From Paenarthrobacter nitroguajacolicus (GTDB taxonomy: Bacteria; Actinomycetota; Actinomycetes; Actinomycetales; Micrococcaceae), in the NCBI RefSeq assembly GCF_007786235.1, contig NZ_VNFK01000006.1, forward strand, positions 186,001 through 250,000: a DNA stretch of 64,000 nt, given 5' to 3'. The translations under genes and the position numbers were made by a program. Below the pieces are notes generated by a model. It worked only from the letters and a program-made list of their open reading frames with translations. It was not told where the DNA came from and ran no database searches. How positions within the stretch are numbered: the first letter of the stretch is position 1; each line of letters starts with the position of its first letter. Below are positions 1 through 11,570 of the stretch, one piece after another.

Positions 1-99
1 GGGCAGCACGATGCACTTCTTTTCGCTGATGGCACGCTGGGCGTGCTGAAGTCCTTCAGCACGCTGGTCATCGGAAGTGCAGTTGTAGGTTGTGGTCAC
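1..99 (-). CDS. Threonylcarbamoyl-AMP synthase, N-terminal fragment
   Basis: The minus strand reads from a GTG at 99 to the window edge, giving 33 residues that begin MTTTYNCTSDDQRAEGL and end KKCIVLP. This matches the start of the Sua5/YrdC/YciO family, where the next residues are usually TDTVYG. These enzymes make threonylcarbamoyl-AMP from threonine, bicarbonate and ATP for the t6A modification of tRNA position 37 in the cytoplasm. It lies 12 bases after the prmC stop on the same strand, which is the usual prfA-prmC-sua5 order in actinobacteria. The rest of the gene lies outside the window. The family call rests on the short N-terminus and on synteny. Confidence 0.75.
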   Translation of the reverse strand, partial: MTTTYNCTSDDQRAEGLQHAQRAISEKKCIVLP

Positions 100-111
100 A
101 GCGCTATTCTT

Positions 112-984
112 TCACTCATCCGGAGCGGTGCCCGCCAGCACTGCGCTGGTTGCACGTTCCTTGCCGTTCAGGTCAAAGTGCGTGGTGACGTCATTCCAAC
201 GTCCCGTGCGTCGAAGCATTCCTGCGATCCAGCCTGCTTGGACCTCCGCATGTTCCATCACGAAGTAGCCGCCTGGTTTCAGGAGGCGGGCCGCTGAGGC
301 AGCTGCCGCCGTCGGGAGTTCCATGCCGTCCGCTCCCCCACCGTACAGCGCCTCCGGCGGATCATGCAGTGCGACTTCAGGTTCCGTGGGTATCGCTTCG
401 GCTGGGATGTAGGGCGGATTGGAGACCACGACGTCGAAGGTGCCGTTGTGTTCGGGCAGGGCATCCCGCAGGTCGCCCTGGACCAGCGTGACGCCCAAGG
501 GTTTCAGGTTTCCGGCAGCCCACGCGTGCGCCAGAGCGCTGTATTCCACGGCGTGGACTTCAGCGCCCTGCACCTCGTGGGCGATGGAGCCTGCGATGGC
601 ACCGGAACCGGTGCCGAGGTCCACCACCTTGGGATGTTCCATTGCCGAGACGTGATCGATGACCAATTGGACCACCGATTCAGTTTCGGGTCGGGGAATG
701 AAGACTCCCGGCCCCACACGCAACTCAAGATGGCGGAAATACGCGACGCCGGTGATGTGCTGCAGTGGGACGCGTCCGGCACGCTCCTCCACCAGTTCTC
801 CATAGCCTTCGGGAGCCGGGGCATCGCCGAGCAACATGGCACGCAGACGACCGAGGCCCACTCCGAGCAGGTGGCCGGCGAGCAACTCTGCATCCACCCG
901 CGGGCTCGGGACACCGGCGTCGGATAAAACGGCAGTAGCCTCGCGAACAGCTTCCGCGAGGCTCTGGCCTTGATAAAACGTCAT
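112..984 (-). CDS. prmC: Release factor glutamine methyltransferase PrmC
   Basis: PrmC (HemK) methylates the glutamine of the GGQ motif in release factors RF1 and RF2 using S-adenosylmethionine. The 290-residue protein has an N-terminal helical domain (about 1-75), the family motif RPET at 98-101, SAM motif I DLGTGSG at 122-128 and the diagnostic NPPY motif at 189-192 that binds the glutamine side chain. The reading frame is open upstream to 1095 inside prfA, but the ATG at 984 matches the family start MTFYQGQSL. It lies 43 bases after prfA, its substrate gene, and is almost certainly co-transcribed with it. No anomalies were seen. Confidence 0.95.
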   Translation of the reverse strand: MTFYQGQSLAEAVREATAVLSDAGVPSPRVDAELLAGHLLGVGLGRLRAMLLGDAPAPEGYGELVEERAGRVPLQHITGVAYFRHLELRVGPGVFIPRPETESVVQLVIDHVSAMEHPKVVDLGTGSGAIAGSIAHEVQGAEVHAVEYSALAHAWAAGNLKPLGVTLVQGDLRDALPEHNGTFDVVVSNPPYIPAEAIPTEPEVALHDPPEALYGGGADGMELPTAAAASAARLLKPGGYFVMEHAEVQAGWIAGMLRRTGRWNDVTTHFDLNGKERATSAVLAGTAPDE

Positions 985-1027
985 GGATGAACCCTGATTG
1001 CTGAATTCGTGGGCGCTTGGGGTGCGG

Positions 1028-2101
1028 CTATTCGCCGATGGCGTCCAGGCGTGCCTGTTCGTCCGCTTCAATGGCCGACTGGATGACCGGTTCAAGATCG
1101 CCGTTCATCACGGCGTCGAGGTTATAGGCCTTGTAGCCCGTGCGGTGGTCTGCAATGCGGTTTTCCGGGAAATTGTACGTGCGGATGCGCTCCGAACGGT
1201 CCATGGTCCGGATCTGCGACTTACGCTGCTCGGAGTTGGCGGCGTCGATCTGTTCCTGCTGGTGGGCAAGGAGTCGGGCGCGGAGGACGCGCATGCCGGC
1301 TTCGCGGTTCTGCAACTGCGACTTCTCGTTCTGCATGGCGACGACGATGCCCGTGGGCAAGTGGGTGATGCGGACGGCCGAGTCGGTGGTGTTCACGGAC
1401 TGCCCACCGGGACCGGAAGACCGGTAGACGTCGATCTTGAGGTCGTTCTGGTTGATCTCGAGTTCTTCGGGCTCGTCCACTTCGGGAAGCACCAGAACGC
1501 CGGCGGCCGAGGTGTGGATGCGTCCCTGCGATTCAGTAACGGGGACGCGCTGCACACGGTGCACGCCGCCCTCAAACTTCAAACGGGCAAAAACGCCCTG
1601 CGCGGGATCATTCGAGTTGCCCTTGATCGCGACGGCGACATCCTTGTAGCCACCAAGATCGGACTCGGTGGCGGAAATCATTTCGGTCTTCCAGCCGCGC
1701 GATTCGGCATAACGCATGTACATGCGCAGAAGGTCGCCAGCGAACAAGGCGGCTTCGTCGCCACCCTCGCCACCCTTCACTTCAAGGATGACGTTGCGGG
1801 CATCGTCCGGATCGCGCGGGATCAACAGGCGGCGCAATCGCTCCTGTGCCGCCGGTATCTGCTCCTCCAACTGCACAACCTCGGCAGCAAATTCGGGATC
1901 CTCGTCAGCCATTTCCTTGGCCGCTTCCAGATCGTCATTGAGTCCGCGCCACTTGTTGTACGCCTCCACAATGCCCTGAAGCTGAGCGGACCGCCGCCCC
2001 AATTTCCTGGCAGCAGATTGATCGGCATAAACGGCAGGATCGCTCAACTGCGCCTGGATAGCAGCATGCTCATCAAGCAATCCCTGTACGGACTCAAACA
2101 T
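1028..2101 (-). CDS. prfA: Peptide chain release factor 1
   Basis: RF1 recognises UAA and UAG stop codons and triggers peptide release on the ribosome. The protein shows the RF1-type anticodon tripeptide PVT (about residues 187-189, within [13 protein letters not shown]) and the catalytic GGQ (about 232-234, within [11 protein letters not shown]). The length of 357 residues is typical. The frame opens at a TTG at 2107, but the ATG at 2101 has an AAAGAGG ribosome site seven bases upstream and gives MFESVQGL, so it is preferred. prmC and sua5 follow on the same strand. The upstream interval to rho carries a long nested palindrome. Confidence 0.95.
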   Translation of the reverse strand: MFESVQGLLDEHAAIQAQLSDPAVYADQSAARKLGRRSAQLQGIVEAYNKWRGLNDDLEAAKEMADEDPEFAAEVVQLEEQIPAAQERLRRLLIPRDPDDARNVILEVKGGEGGDEAALFAGDLLRMYMRYAESRGWKTEMISATESDLGGYKDVAVAIKGNSNDPAQGVFARLKFEGGVHRVQRVPVTESQGRIHTSAAGVLVLPEVDEPEELEINQNDLKIDVYRSSGPGGQSVNTTDSAVRITHLPTGIVVAMQNEKSQLQNREAGMRVLRARLLAHQQEQIDAANSEQRKSQIRTMDRSERIRTYNFPENRIADHRTGYKAYNLDAVMNGDLEPVIQSAIEADEQARLDAIGE

Positions 2102-2218
2102 TTTCAAACCTCTTTCGACTCGCAGACAAGTCTAGTTGCGACGATTGGTGTCTTAACGACCAACCGCTCAAATAAGCCGGCCAGCGAAGGTGACGGCAAC
2201 GCCCAAGGTGACCTGACC

Positions 2219-2338
2219 GCCGTCGAGTAATATTGCCGGCCCGGGAGTGGCATCGGGCCTGTCGTAGCGTTGCTGCTGACGTACGCAGTACGTCAGCAGC
2301 AACGCGAAGGGGCGGGGCCGGCAATATTACTCGACGGC
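2219..2338. repeat. Nested inverted repeat between rho and prfA
   Basis: Two perfect inverted repeats are nested. The outer arms are 24 bases each (2219-2242 and 2315-2338) and share the core GAGTAATATTGCCGGCCC in opposite orientations. The inner arms are 18 bases each (2267-2284 and 2288-2305) around a three-base loop, built on GCTGCTGACGTAC. The spacers between outer and inner arms (2243-2266 and 2306-2314) are unrelated and differ in length. The element sits between the rho stop at 2355 and prfA. It has no T-tract like a simple terminator, so it could be a small palindromic mobile element, a processing site or a strong bidirectional stop. Confidence 0.85.
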
Positions 2339-2354
2339 CCCACCCCAGATAACG

Positions 2355-4499
<2,145 letters not shown>

Positions 4500-4803
4500 G
4501 AAGGATCCTTCCCCCTCGACGGCGTCCAGAGCGAGAGCTGGACGCGATGATTTGTTCTGGGCTGCAGTTCAGATCTGCAGCCGGTGAATTTGGCCGTGCC
4601 TGATGGATTGTGGCCAACAGGGCCGGATACTGATCGTCTTCACTGGATCCAGTTGCCCGGACAGCCGGCTGAATAATCAGGAAACAGAGAGTTCTGCGGC
4701 ACCTGAGACAGGCCGGAAAGAGACGACACCACCAACGTTGGCACAGTTGACGAAAGGTACGGCGAAACCACCGAAATCCAAAATCAGGGAACTGCCCGCG
4801 GCT
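4500..4803 (-). promoter_or_regulatory. rho leader region with two hairpins
   Basis: This 304-base gap between thrB and rho holds no gene that I can support. On the minus strand it would be the 5' leader of rho. Two perfect 8-base-pair hairpins lie near the start codon. One, at 4522-4545, has arms GCGTCCAG and CTGGACGC around seven to eight bases. The other, at 4560-4582, has arms GGCTGCAG and CTGCAGCC around seven bases. rho is known to be autoregulated through its leader in enterobacteria, so these are candidates for a similar role. I could not fix a promoter by eye. Confidence 0.45.
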
Positions 4804-5778
4804 TTACCGGCGGTGCACTTCCACTCTAGCACCTTGAACGTCCACAGCCAGCGTCATCACGCGCCAACCAACGTCGGGTGTGTTGGACGAGGTGAATGCC
4901 TCAATGAAATCAACAACCGCAGCCGCTTCGCCTTCGCCGTTTGCCAGCACCATCACGGTGGGTCCTGCTCCGGAAACGACTGCCGCGTGACCGGCTGTTC
5001 GAAGGGCGGCAATGAGGTCAGCACTGGGGCGCATGGCCTGGGCACGGTAGCTCTGGTGAAGGTAATCCTCGGTACCAGGCAACAGGAACTCAGGTTGGGC
5101 CGTCAGCGCATGGATCAGCAAGGCGGCCCGCCCGGAATTCATGGCAGCTGCATGGTGACCAACGGATGCCGGGAGCAAACCACGCGCGGTCTCCGTGGAC
5201 AACTCGTAGTCCGGGACGGCCACTACGGGAATGACGGTCGGCGCGACGTCGGCATGGGTACTGCTGTACTGCTCGCTGTCCTGCCATGACAGCGCGAGTC
5301 CGCCGAAAATCGCAGGTGCGACGTTGTCCGGATGGCCTTCCATCTCGCTGGTCAGCTGCAGGATCCAATCGCGGTTCTGCTGTGACTCCGCGGGCACCAA
5401 CGCGTTGGCGGCCGTGACAGCTGCAACCACAGCGGAGGCAGAAGAGCCCAATCCGCGCCCATGGGGGTTGACATTGTCAGCAGTGATTCTCAGGCCGGAC
5501 CGCTGGAAGCCGAGGCGGTCCAACGCCAGGTCGATGGCACGGACCACCAGGTGGCTGGCATCGCGCGGGAGGGTGTCAGCGCCCTCACCGGAGAGCTCGA
5601 ACTCGAGCTCTCCGGTGCTCAGCGTCTCCACGGTCAGGGTGTCGTAAATGGACAGGGCCAAGCCGAGGCTGTCGTAGCCGGGGCCCAGGTTGGCACTCGT
5701 ACCGGGGACCTTGACGGTCAGCCGCTGGCCTGCCGCGACAAGTGCACGATCAGTCGCGGTGGGCTGCGTTGATTCCAC
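4804..5778 (-). CDS. thrB: Homoserine kinase
   Basis: ThrB phosphorylates L-homoserine with ATP, the penultimate step of threonine synthesis in the cytoplasm. The 324-residue protein is a GHMP kinase with the substrate motif PGTSANLGPGYDSLG (25-39) and the ATP-binding glycine/serine loop GRGLGSSASA (about 107-116). It starts at a GTG at 5778, two bases after the thrC stop, so translation is probably coupled. It closes the lysA-hom-thrC-thrB run of aspartate-family genes. The next gene downstream is rho, after a 304-base gap. No anomalies were seen. Confidence 0.95.
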   Translation of the reverse strand: MESTQPTATDRALVAAGQRLTVKVPGTSANLGPGYDSLGLALSIYDTLTVETLSTGELEFELSGEGADTLPRDASHLVVRAIDLALDRLGFQRSGLRITADNVNPHGRGLGSSASAVVAAVTAANALVPAESQQNRDWILQLTSEMEGHPDNVAPAIFGGLALSWQDSEQYSSTHADVAPTVIPVVAVPDYELSTETARGLLPASVGHHAAAMNSGRAALLIHALTAQPEFLLPGTEDYLHQSYRAQAMRPSADLIAALRTAGHAAVVSGAGPTVMVLANGEGEAAAVVDFIEAFTSSNTPDVGWRVMTLAVDVQGARVEVHRR

Positions 5779-5780
5779 TC

Positions 5781-6884
5781 TTAGTTTTCTTCCAGTCCCA
5801 GTTCTGCGGCAACGGTCACGACGTCGTTCGGCACCTTGACGGGCTGGACGTCACTGCCGTCTTCGGTGCGGAGGGCCCACTGCGGATCCTTGAGCCCGTG
5901 GCCGGTGACAGTGATAACGATGGTCTTGCCCGAGGGAACCTCGCCTGCAGCGTGCTTCTTGATCAGGCCCGCAACCCCGGCAGCGGAGCCGGGTTCGACG
6001 AAGACGCCTTCCTTGGCTGACAGCCAGCGGTGTGCGGCCAGGATCTCGTCATCCGTGACGGCCTCAATCAGTCCGCCCGATTCGTCGCGGGCCGCGACGG
6101 CGGTGTCCCATGAAGCAGGGTTGCCGATTCGGATGGCTGTGGCAATCGTGTCAGGCTCGGTGATGGGGTGTCCCGCAACGAACGGCGCGGCACCTGCAGC
6201 TTGGAAACCCCACATAATGGGCGTCTTGGTGGACACTGCCGGCAGCGTCCCATTGGCAGTTTCGAAGGGAGCGGAGTACTCCTTGTAACCCTTCCAGTAG
6301 GCGCTGATGTTGCCGGCGTTCCCGACGGGCAGCACATGGATGTCCGGGGCATCGCCCAGGGAGTCAACAACTTCGAAAGCGCCGGTCTTCTGGCCCTGGA
6401 TGCGGGCAGGGTTCACGGAGTTCACCAGGAACACCGGGTAGGCCTCGCCAAGCTTACGAGCGATGTCCAGGCAGTTGTCGAAGTTGCCGTCAACCTGCAG
6501 CAAGGTGGCACCATGTGCGATGGCCTGGCTCAGCTTGCCCATGGAGATCTTTCCCTCGGGCACCAGCACGGCACACTTGAGGCCGGCGGCTGTGGCATAG
6601 GCCGCAGCCGAGGCGGACGTGTTGCCGGTGGAGGCGCACACGACTGCCTTGGCTCCTGCTTCGACAGCAGCCGTCATTGCCATAGTCATGCCGCGGTCCT
6701 TGAAGGAACCGGTCGGGTTCATGCCCTCGACCTTGAGGTAGACCTCTGAGCCGGTCAGTTCGGAAAGCTTCCGGGCGTGGACAAGCGGAGTTCCGCCCTC
6801 GCCGAGGGTGATGACCTTGGTGGCTTCCGTTACGGGCAAACGATCAGCATATTCACGGATTACTCCGCGCCATTGGTGAGCCAC
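5781..6884 (-). CDS. thrC: Threonine synthase
   Basis: ThrC converts O-phosphohomoserine to threonine and phosphate using pyridoxal phosphate. The PLP lysine is K62 in [12 protein letters not shown], and a SANVGN-like phosphate loop is present later as PVGNAGNIS. At 367 residues it is the compact actinobacterial form without a plant-type SAM-binding extension. The GTG start at 6884 directly abuts the hom stop codon at 6885-6887, so the two genes are probably translationally coupled. Together with hom and thrB it makes threonine from aspartate semialdehyde. Confidence 0.95.
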   Translation of the reverse strand: MAHQWRGVIREYADRLPVTEATKVITLGEGGTPLVHARKLSELTGSEVYLKVEGMNPTGSFKDRGMTMAMTAAVEAGAKAVVCASTGNTSASAAAYATAAGLKCAVLVPEGKISMGKLSQAIAHGATLLQVDGNFDNCLDIARKLGEAYPVFLVNSVNPARIQGQKTGAFEVVDSLGDAPDIHVLPVGNAGNISAYWKGYKEYSAPFETANGTLPAVSTKTPIMWGFQAAGAAPFVAGHPITEPDTIATAIRIGNPASWDTAVAARDESGGLIEAVTDDEILAAHRWLSAKEGVFVEPGSAAGVAGLIKKHAAGEVPSGKTIVITVTGHGLKDPQWALRTEDGSDVQPVKVPNDVVTVAAELGLEEN

Positions 6885-8201
6885 TTAGACCCCTTCTACC
6901 CGCAGAACGGATGTTACAGAATTGATGACGTCCAGGCCTTTTACGGCCTCAACGGTTGCTGCGAGTGCAGCTTCGGACGCACGGTGCGTCACGATCTTCA
7001 GCTCGGCCGACTCAACGTTCGAGGCAGAGTCGCGGTGGATCGTCTGGCGCATGATTTCGATGGAAACGCCGTTTTCCGCAAAGATGTGGGCAATCCGGGC
7101 CAGCACACCGGCTTGGTCAGCGACGTCCAGACCGATGTAGTAGCTCGTGTTGGAGGCGTCGATGGCAAGCGCCGGGACGTGGCCCGTGGTGGTTTCGGTA
7201 CGGCCCGGGCCGCCCAGCACCAGCCTGCGAGCAGCAGAGACGAGGTCGCCCAGCACGGCGGAAGCGGTGGGGGTTCCACCCGCCCCCTGGCCGTAGAACA
7301 TCAGCTCCCCGGCGTTCTCTGCCTCGATGAAGACAGCGTTGAAGGCTCCGCGGACGGCCGCCAGCGGGTGTTCGCGCGGCAGAAGGGTGGGGTGCACCCG
7401 CACGGAAATGCCGCTGCCGTTGTCCGAGGAGCCAATCTTCTCGGCGATGGCAAGAAGCTTGATGACGAAGCCGGCTTCCTTGGCTGAAGCGATGTCTTCG
7501 GCGCTGACCTTGGTGATGCCTTCGCAGTAGACATCGTCCAGGGAAAAGCGTGTGTGGAAAGACAGCGACGCAAGGATCGCTGCCTTCGCTGCTGCGTCGT
7601 GGCCTTCGACGTCTGCGGTGGGGTCGGCTTCGGCGTATCCGAGGCGCTGCGCTTCGGCGAGGGCATCTGCGAACTGAGCACCGGTGCTGTCCATTTGGTC
7701 AAGGATGAAGTTGGTGGTGCCGTTGACGATGCCCAGCACACGGGTGATGCGGTCTCCGGACAAGCTGTCGCGGATCGGTCGCAGGATCGGGATTGCGCCC
7801 GCCACAGCGGCCTCGTAGGACAGCTGGACGCCGGCCTTATCAGCCTCTTCGTACAGCGTGGGTCCGTCCTGCGCAAGCAGGGCCTTGTTCCCGGTGACGA
7901 CACAGGCGCCGTTCTGGATGGCCGTCAGGATTAACGAACGGGCCGGCTCAATGCCGCCCATCAGTTCGATGACCAGGTCTGCATCCTTGACCAGGGTGTC
8001 GGCGTCCGTGGTGAACAGCTCACGGGGCAATTCGACATCGCGCGGGGAGTCGATGTTGCGCACGGCAATGCCTGACAGTTCCAGACGGGCACCGCTGCGG
8101 GCAGCGAGGGCCTCGGCGTCGTCAATCAGAATCCGCGCAACCTGGGCCCCAACGTTGCCACAGCCCAGCAGGGCCACCTTCAAGGTTCGCACTTCAGACA
8201 T
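6885..8201 (-). CDS. hom: Homoserine dehydrogenase
   Basis: Hom reduces aspartate semialdehyde to homoserine, the branch point to threonine and methionine. The 438-residue protein has an N-terminal NAD(P) fold with GCGNVG at about 13-18, the central catalytic domain (YEAAVAGAIPILRPIRDSL, then NGTTNFILDQM) and a C-terminal ACT domain from about residue 350 (YYIGLDVADQAGVLARIA). ACT domains in actinobacterial Hom confer feedback inhibition by threonine. Its start overlaps the end of lysA by eight bases, and thrC follows without a gap. The gene is fused to no aspartokinase. Confidence 0.96.
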   Translation of the reverse strand: MSEVRTLKVALLGCGNVGAQVARILIDDAEALAARSGARLELSGIAVRNIDSPRDVELPRELFTTDADTLVKDADLVIELMGGIEPARSLILTAIQNGACVVTGNKALLAQDGPTLYEEADKAGVQLSYEAAVAGAIPILRPIRDSLSGDRITRVLGIVNGTTNFILDQMDSTGAQFADALAEAQRLGYAEADPTADVEGHDAAAKAAILASLSFHTRFSLDDVYCEGITKVSAEDIASAKEAGFVIKLLAIAEKIGSSDNGSGISVRVHPTLLPREHPLAAVRGAFNAVFIEAENAGELMFYGQGAGGTPTASAVLGDLVSAARRLVLGGPGRTETTTGHVPALAIDASNTSYYIGLDVADQAGVLARIAHIFAENGVSIEIMRQTIHRDSASNVESAELKIVTHRASEAALAATVEAVKGLDVINSVTSVLRVEGV

Positions 8202-9666
8202 TCGCCACTCCCATGTCGCGGTTCAAGAGATCTTCTTCGGTTTCCCCGCGGACAATCAGCCGGGCGGCTCCGTCGCGTACAGCGACAACGCCAGGCCGGG
8301 CCAGGTAGTTGTAGTTGCTGGAGAGGGCCCAGCAGTAGGCGCCGGTACCCGGTACTGCGAGCAAATCACCGGCTGCCACATCCGCGGGCAGATATACATC
8401 TCTAACAACTATGTCGCCGCTCTCGCAATGTTTGCCCACTACTCGGGACAGCTGCGGTGCCGCCTCCGAGTCCCGGGAGGCCAAAATTGCCGAATAATCC
8501 GCGTCGTAAAGCACTGGACGGGCGTTGTCGCTCATGCCGCCGTCCACCGACACATAGCGCCGCGGATACGTAACGTTCTCCTGCCCTATTGCACCCTCCG
8601 GAGCGTCAACACGCACGGTTTTGAGGGTGCCGACTTCATAGAGGGTGAACGTGGTGCTGCCTACGATGGCGCGTCCCGGTTCAATGGAGATTCGCGGAGG
8701 CGTAATGCCAAGCTCACTACATGTGGAACGCACGACGGCGGCCATCGCCTGAGCGATCTCGGCTGGCGGCCGGGGAGTGTCCACCGGGGTGTAGGCAATG
8801 CCGTACCCACCACCGAGGTCCAGCTCAGGCAAGTGGATGGAGTACTTGGCCTGCATGGCAGCAAGGAAGCCAACGAGCTTTTCCGCTGCCACGGCAAAGC
8901 CGTCCGGTTCAAAGATCTGGGAGCCGATGTGGCAGTGCAGGCCCAGCAGTTCGATGCTGGGATAGGACGTGGCTGCTGCTACCGCTTCCTCCGCTGCGGA
9001 CAGCCCTGCTTCCTCGGTGGAGTCCTCTGCCATGGAAAGGCCGAACTTCTGGTCCTCGTGGGCGGTGGCAATGAACTCATGGGTGTGGGCGTGCACGCCA
9101 GGGGTCAGACGGAGCATGACCTTGGCTGTCTCGCCCCGGCTGGAGGCGATCTTGGCTACGCGCTCAAGTTCATCGAGGCTGTCCACCACGATCCTGCCAA
9201 CCGCCATGTCCAAGGCACGGTTGATTTCGGCATCCGACTTGTTATTGCCGTGCAGCCCAAGGTGGGCCCCCTCAATTCCCGCCCGGGCGGCAACAGCAAG
9301 CTCACCGCCGGAGCAGGTGTCCAGGCGCAGGCCCTCGTCGGCCACCCAGCTGGCTACGGCGGTGCAAAGGAACGACTTGCCGGCGTAGTAGACGTCCACT
9401 CCCCCACAAATGTCCTCGAATGCTGCATCAAAGGCGTCCTTGAACGCCCGGGCACGGGAACGGAAGTCCGATTCACTCATCACGAAAAGCGGGGTGCCGA
9501 ACTGTTCCTTGAGCACACTGACAGGAATCCCGTCGATGGTGACCTCGCCGGCGTCGTTCTTCTCGACTCCGGCCGCCCACATCGGCGCCTGCAGGGCATT
9601 GAGGTCCCCGGGAACGGCCAGCCACTCCGGCGCAAGCGGAGAAGCGTGTGCAGCGTCTGTGTTCAT
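8194..9666 (-). CDS. lysA: Diaminopimelate decarboxylase
   Basis: LysA decarboxylates meso-diaminopimelate to lysine. The 490-residue protein is a fold-type III PLP enzyme. The PLP lysine is K97 in VYYAGKSFLC, HCHIGSQIF and the glycine loop LDLGGGYGI follow, and the C-terminal domain carries the CESGDI segment with the active-site cysteine of the partner subunit. It is longer than E. coli LysA (420) by an N-terminal extension of about 50 residues, as is usual in actinobacteria. It begins four bases after argS and overlaps hom by eight bases, so argS-lysA-hom-thrC-thrB reads as one operon. Confidence 0.95.
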   Translation of the reverse strand: MNTDAAHASPLAPEWLAVPGDLNALQAPMWAAGVEKNDAGEVTIDGIPVSVLKEQFGTPLFVMSESDFRSRARAFKDAFDAAFEDICGGVDVYYAGKSFLCTAVASWVADEGLRLDTCSGGELAVAARAGIEGAHLGLHGNNKSDAEINRALDMAVGRIVVDSLDELERVAKIASSRGETAKVMLRLTPGVHAHTHEFIATAHEDQKFGLSMAEDSTEEAGLSAAEEAVAAATSYPSIELLGLHCHIGSQIFEPDGFAVAAEKLVGFLAAMQAKYSIHLPELDLGGGYGIAYTPVDTPRPPAEIAQAMAAVVRSTCSELGITPPRISIEPGRAIVGSTTFTLYEVGTLKTVRVDAPEGAIGQENVTYPRRYVSVDGGMSDNARPVLYDADYSAILASRDSEAAPQLSRVVGKHCESGDIVVRDVYLPADVAAGDLLAVPGTGAYCWALSSNYNYLARPGVVAVRDGAARLIVRGETEEDLLNRDMGVANV

Positions 9667-9670
9667 TTCC

Positions 9671-11320
9671 CTACATCCGTTCCGGCGCCGAGACGCCCAG
9701 CAGTTCGAGTCCGTTGGCGAGCACCTGGCTGGTGGCGTCGTTCAGCCACAGGCGAGTGCGGTTGACGTCCTGAACAGGTTCGTCTCCCAGCGGGGAAACG
9801 CGGCAAGCGTCGTACCAGCGGTGGTACGCACCCGCGATGACTTCGAGATGGCGGGCCACACGGTGCGGCTCGCGCAGTTCCGCTGCCTTGGCGACGATGG
9901 ACGGGTAGCTGCCGAGGTAGGACAGCAACTCGTTTTCCGTGGCGTGATCGAGCAGCGACGCGTCGAAGACCGAGCGATCCACGCCTGCCTCGGCGGCGTT
10001 GCGTGCCGTGCCGCGGGAACGGGCGTGCGCGTACTGCACGTAGAAGACGGGGTTCTCGTTGCTGTGCTTCTTCAACAGCTCGGGGTCCAGTGTCAACGGC
10101 GAGTCAGCAGGGAAACGTGCCAGTGAGTAGCGGACTGCGTCCTTGCCGAGCCAGGAAATGAGGTCCTTCAACTCGATGATGTTGCCTGCACGCTTTGACA
10201 GCTTGGCACCATTGACTGACACGAGCTGCCCGATCAGGACCTCGATGTTGACCTCGGGGTCGTCTCCAGCGCAGGCCGCAATGGCCTTCAGGCGGTTGAT
10301 GTACCCGTGGTGGTCGGCACCGAGGAGGTAGATCTTTTCGGTAAACCCACGGTCCTTCTTGGAAAGGTAGTAGGCAGCGTCAGCAGCGAAGTACGTCGGT
10401 TCACCGTTGGCACGGATCATGACACGGTCTTTGTCGTCGCCGAAGTCGGTGGTGCGCAACCAGACGGCACCGCCGTCGTCGAATACATGGCCCTGCTCGC
10501 GAAGGCGGGCCACGGCAGATTCGATGGCGCCGGCGTCGTGCAGTTCCTTTTCCGAGAAGAAGACATCGAACTCCACGCCGAATTCAGCCAACGTTGACTT
10601 GATGTCGGCCATCTGTGCCTCGTAGGCAGCGGCGCGAATGACCGGCAGCGCGGCCTCATCCGTCAGCTCGCGGATGTCCGGATGTGCCTTCAGGACTTCG
10701 TCACCGAGTTCGCGGATGTATTCGCCCGGGTAGCCGCCCTCCGGGACGCCCCGGCCGTGAAGGCGGGAGAGCACGGAGTTGGCGAAGACGTTCATCTGCG
10801 AGCCGGCGTCGTTGATGTAATACTCGGCCGTGACGTCGGCTCCCGAGGCACGCAGGACACGGGCGATGGCGTCGCCCAAGGCAGCCCAGCGCGTGTGTCC
10901 GATATGCAGCGGACCCGTGGGGTTGGCGGAAACGAATTCCATGTTGACCACGCGGCCTGCGAGCGCCGTGTTGGTCCCGTACGAGGTTCCGGCCTCAACA
11001 ATGGCTTTGGCAAGGGCACCCGCCGTTGCCGCATCCACCGTGATGTTCAGGAAGCCCGGCCCAGCGATTTCCACTCCGGTAACGCCGGGAATACCCTGCA
11101 AATGGTTACTGAGGATGCCGGCGAATTCGCGGGGATTCATACCGGCCTGCTTGGACAACTGCAGGGCGATGTTGGTGGCCCAGTCTCCGTGATCCCTGTT
11201 CTTGGGTCGCTCCACTCGCACGGCGTCGGGCACAGCAGATTCCGTCAAGGCGATTTCACCGGTAGAGACGGCGTCCTTAAGGCAGGCGGATATGGCAGCA
11301 GAGAGTTCTTCGGGAGTCAC
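9671..11320 (-). CDS. argS: Arginyl-tRNA synthetase
   Basis: ArgS charges tRNA-Arg with arginine in the cytoplasm. The 549-residue class I synthetase shows the N-terminal Add-1 domain, the HIGH motif at 139-142 (NPTGPLHIGHTRW), a KMSKS-like loop KLSKRAG and the C-terminal DALR anticodon-binding domain. It starts at a GTG at 11320 preceded by TAGGCT and six bases, a leaderless-promoter signature, with no ribosome site. It is the first gene of the argS-lysA-hom-thrC-thrB operon, the same order as in Corynebacterium, where argS and lysA are co-transcribed. Confidence 0.96.
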   Translation of the reverse strand: MTPEELSAAISACLKDAVSTGEIALTESAVPDAVRVERPKNRDHGDWATNIALQLSKQAGMNPREFAGILSNHLQGIPGVTGVEIAGPGFLNITVDAATAGALAKAIVEAGTSYGTNTALAGRVVNMEFVSANPTGPLHIGHTRWAALGDAIARVLRASGADVTAEYYINDAGSQMNVFANSVLSRLHGRGVPEGGYPGEYIRELGDEVLKAHPDIRELTDEAALPVIRAAAYEAQMADIKSTLAEFGVEFDVFFSEKELHDAGAIESAVARLREQGHVFDDGGAVWLRTTDFGDDKDRVMIRANGEPTYFAADAAYYLSKKDRGFTEKIYLLGADHHGYINRLKAIAACAGDDPEVNIEVLIGQLVSVNGAKLSKRAGNIIELKDLISWLGKDAVRYSLARFPADSPLTLDPELLKKHSNENPVFYVQYAHARSRGTARNAAEAGVDRSVFDASLLDHATENELLSYLGSYPSIVAKAAELREPHRVARHLEVIAGAYHRWYDACRVSPLGDEPVQDVNRTRLWLNDATSQVLANGLELLGVSAPERM

Positions 11321-11326
11321 GCATCT

Positions 11327-11332
11327 AGCCTA
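11327..11332 (-). promoter_or_regulatory. -10 element of leaderless argS promoter
   Basis: TAGGCT lies six bases upstream of the argS GTG on the minus strand. In actinobacteria a TANNNT hexamer at this spacing places transcription start at or next to the start codon. The same hexamer and spacing recur at four other genes in the window. Confidence 0.6.
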
Positions 11333-11570
11333 CCGGGGGCCTGCAAAGTCGCGGAATTGAGGGTCCCTTATGTGGAAAATGTGGACACAGCCAGCACACA
11401 GGAACAGCTATCGGGCGCCACAGACTGAACCATTACGCTGAATTCAACGTTGTGAAGACGTAGGAGGTGGCCTCGTTGGTCCTCCCGAAGCAACCCAGTG
11501 TCCGTCGACTTCACTGTCTTTGACTCCATTGCCCATCGACCAATCTTGTCCAGTTGAAACGAGCAGAATC

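Noticed and set aside
7858..9765. Long open frame opposite lysA and hom (635 codons, plus)
   Set aside because: It crosses two well-supported minus-strand genes and has no domain or start signal.
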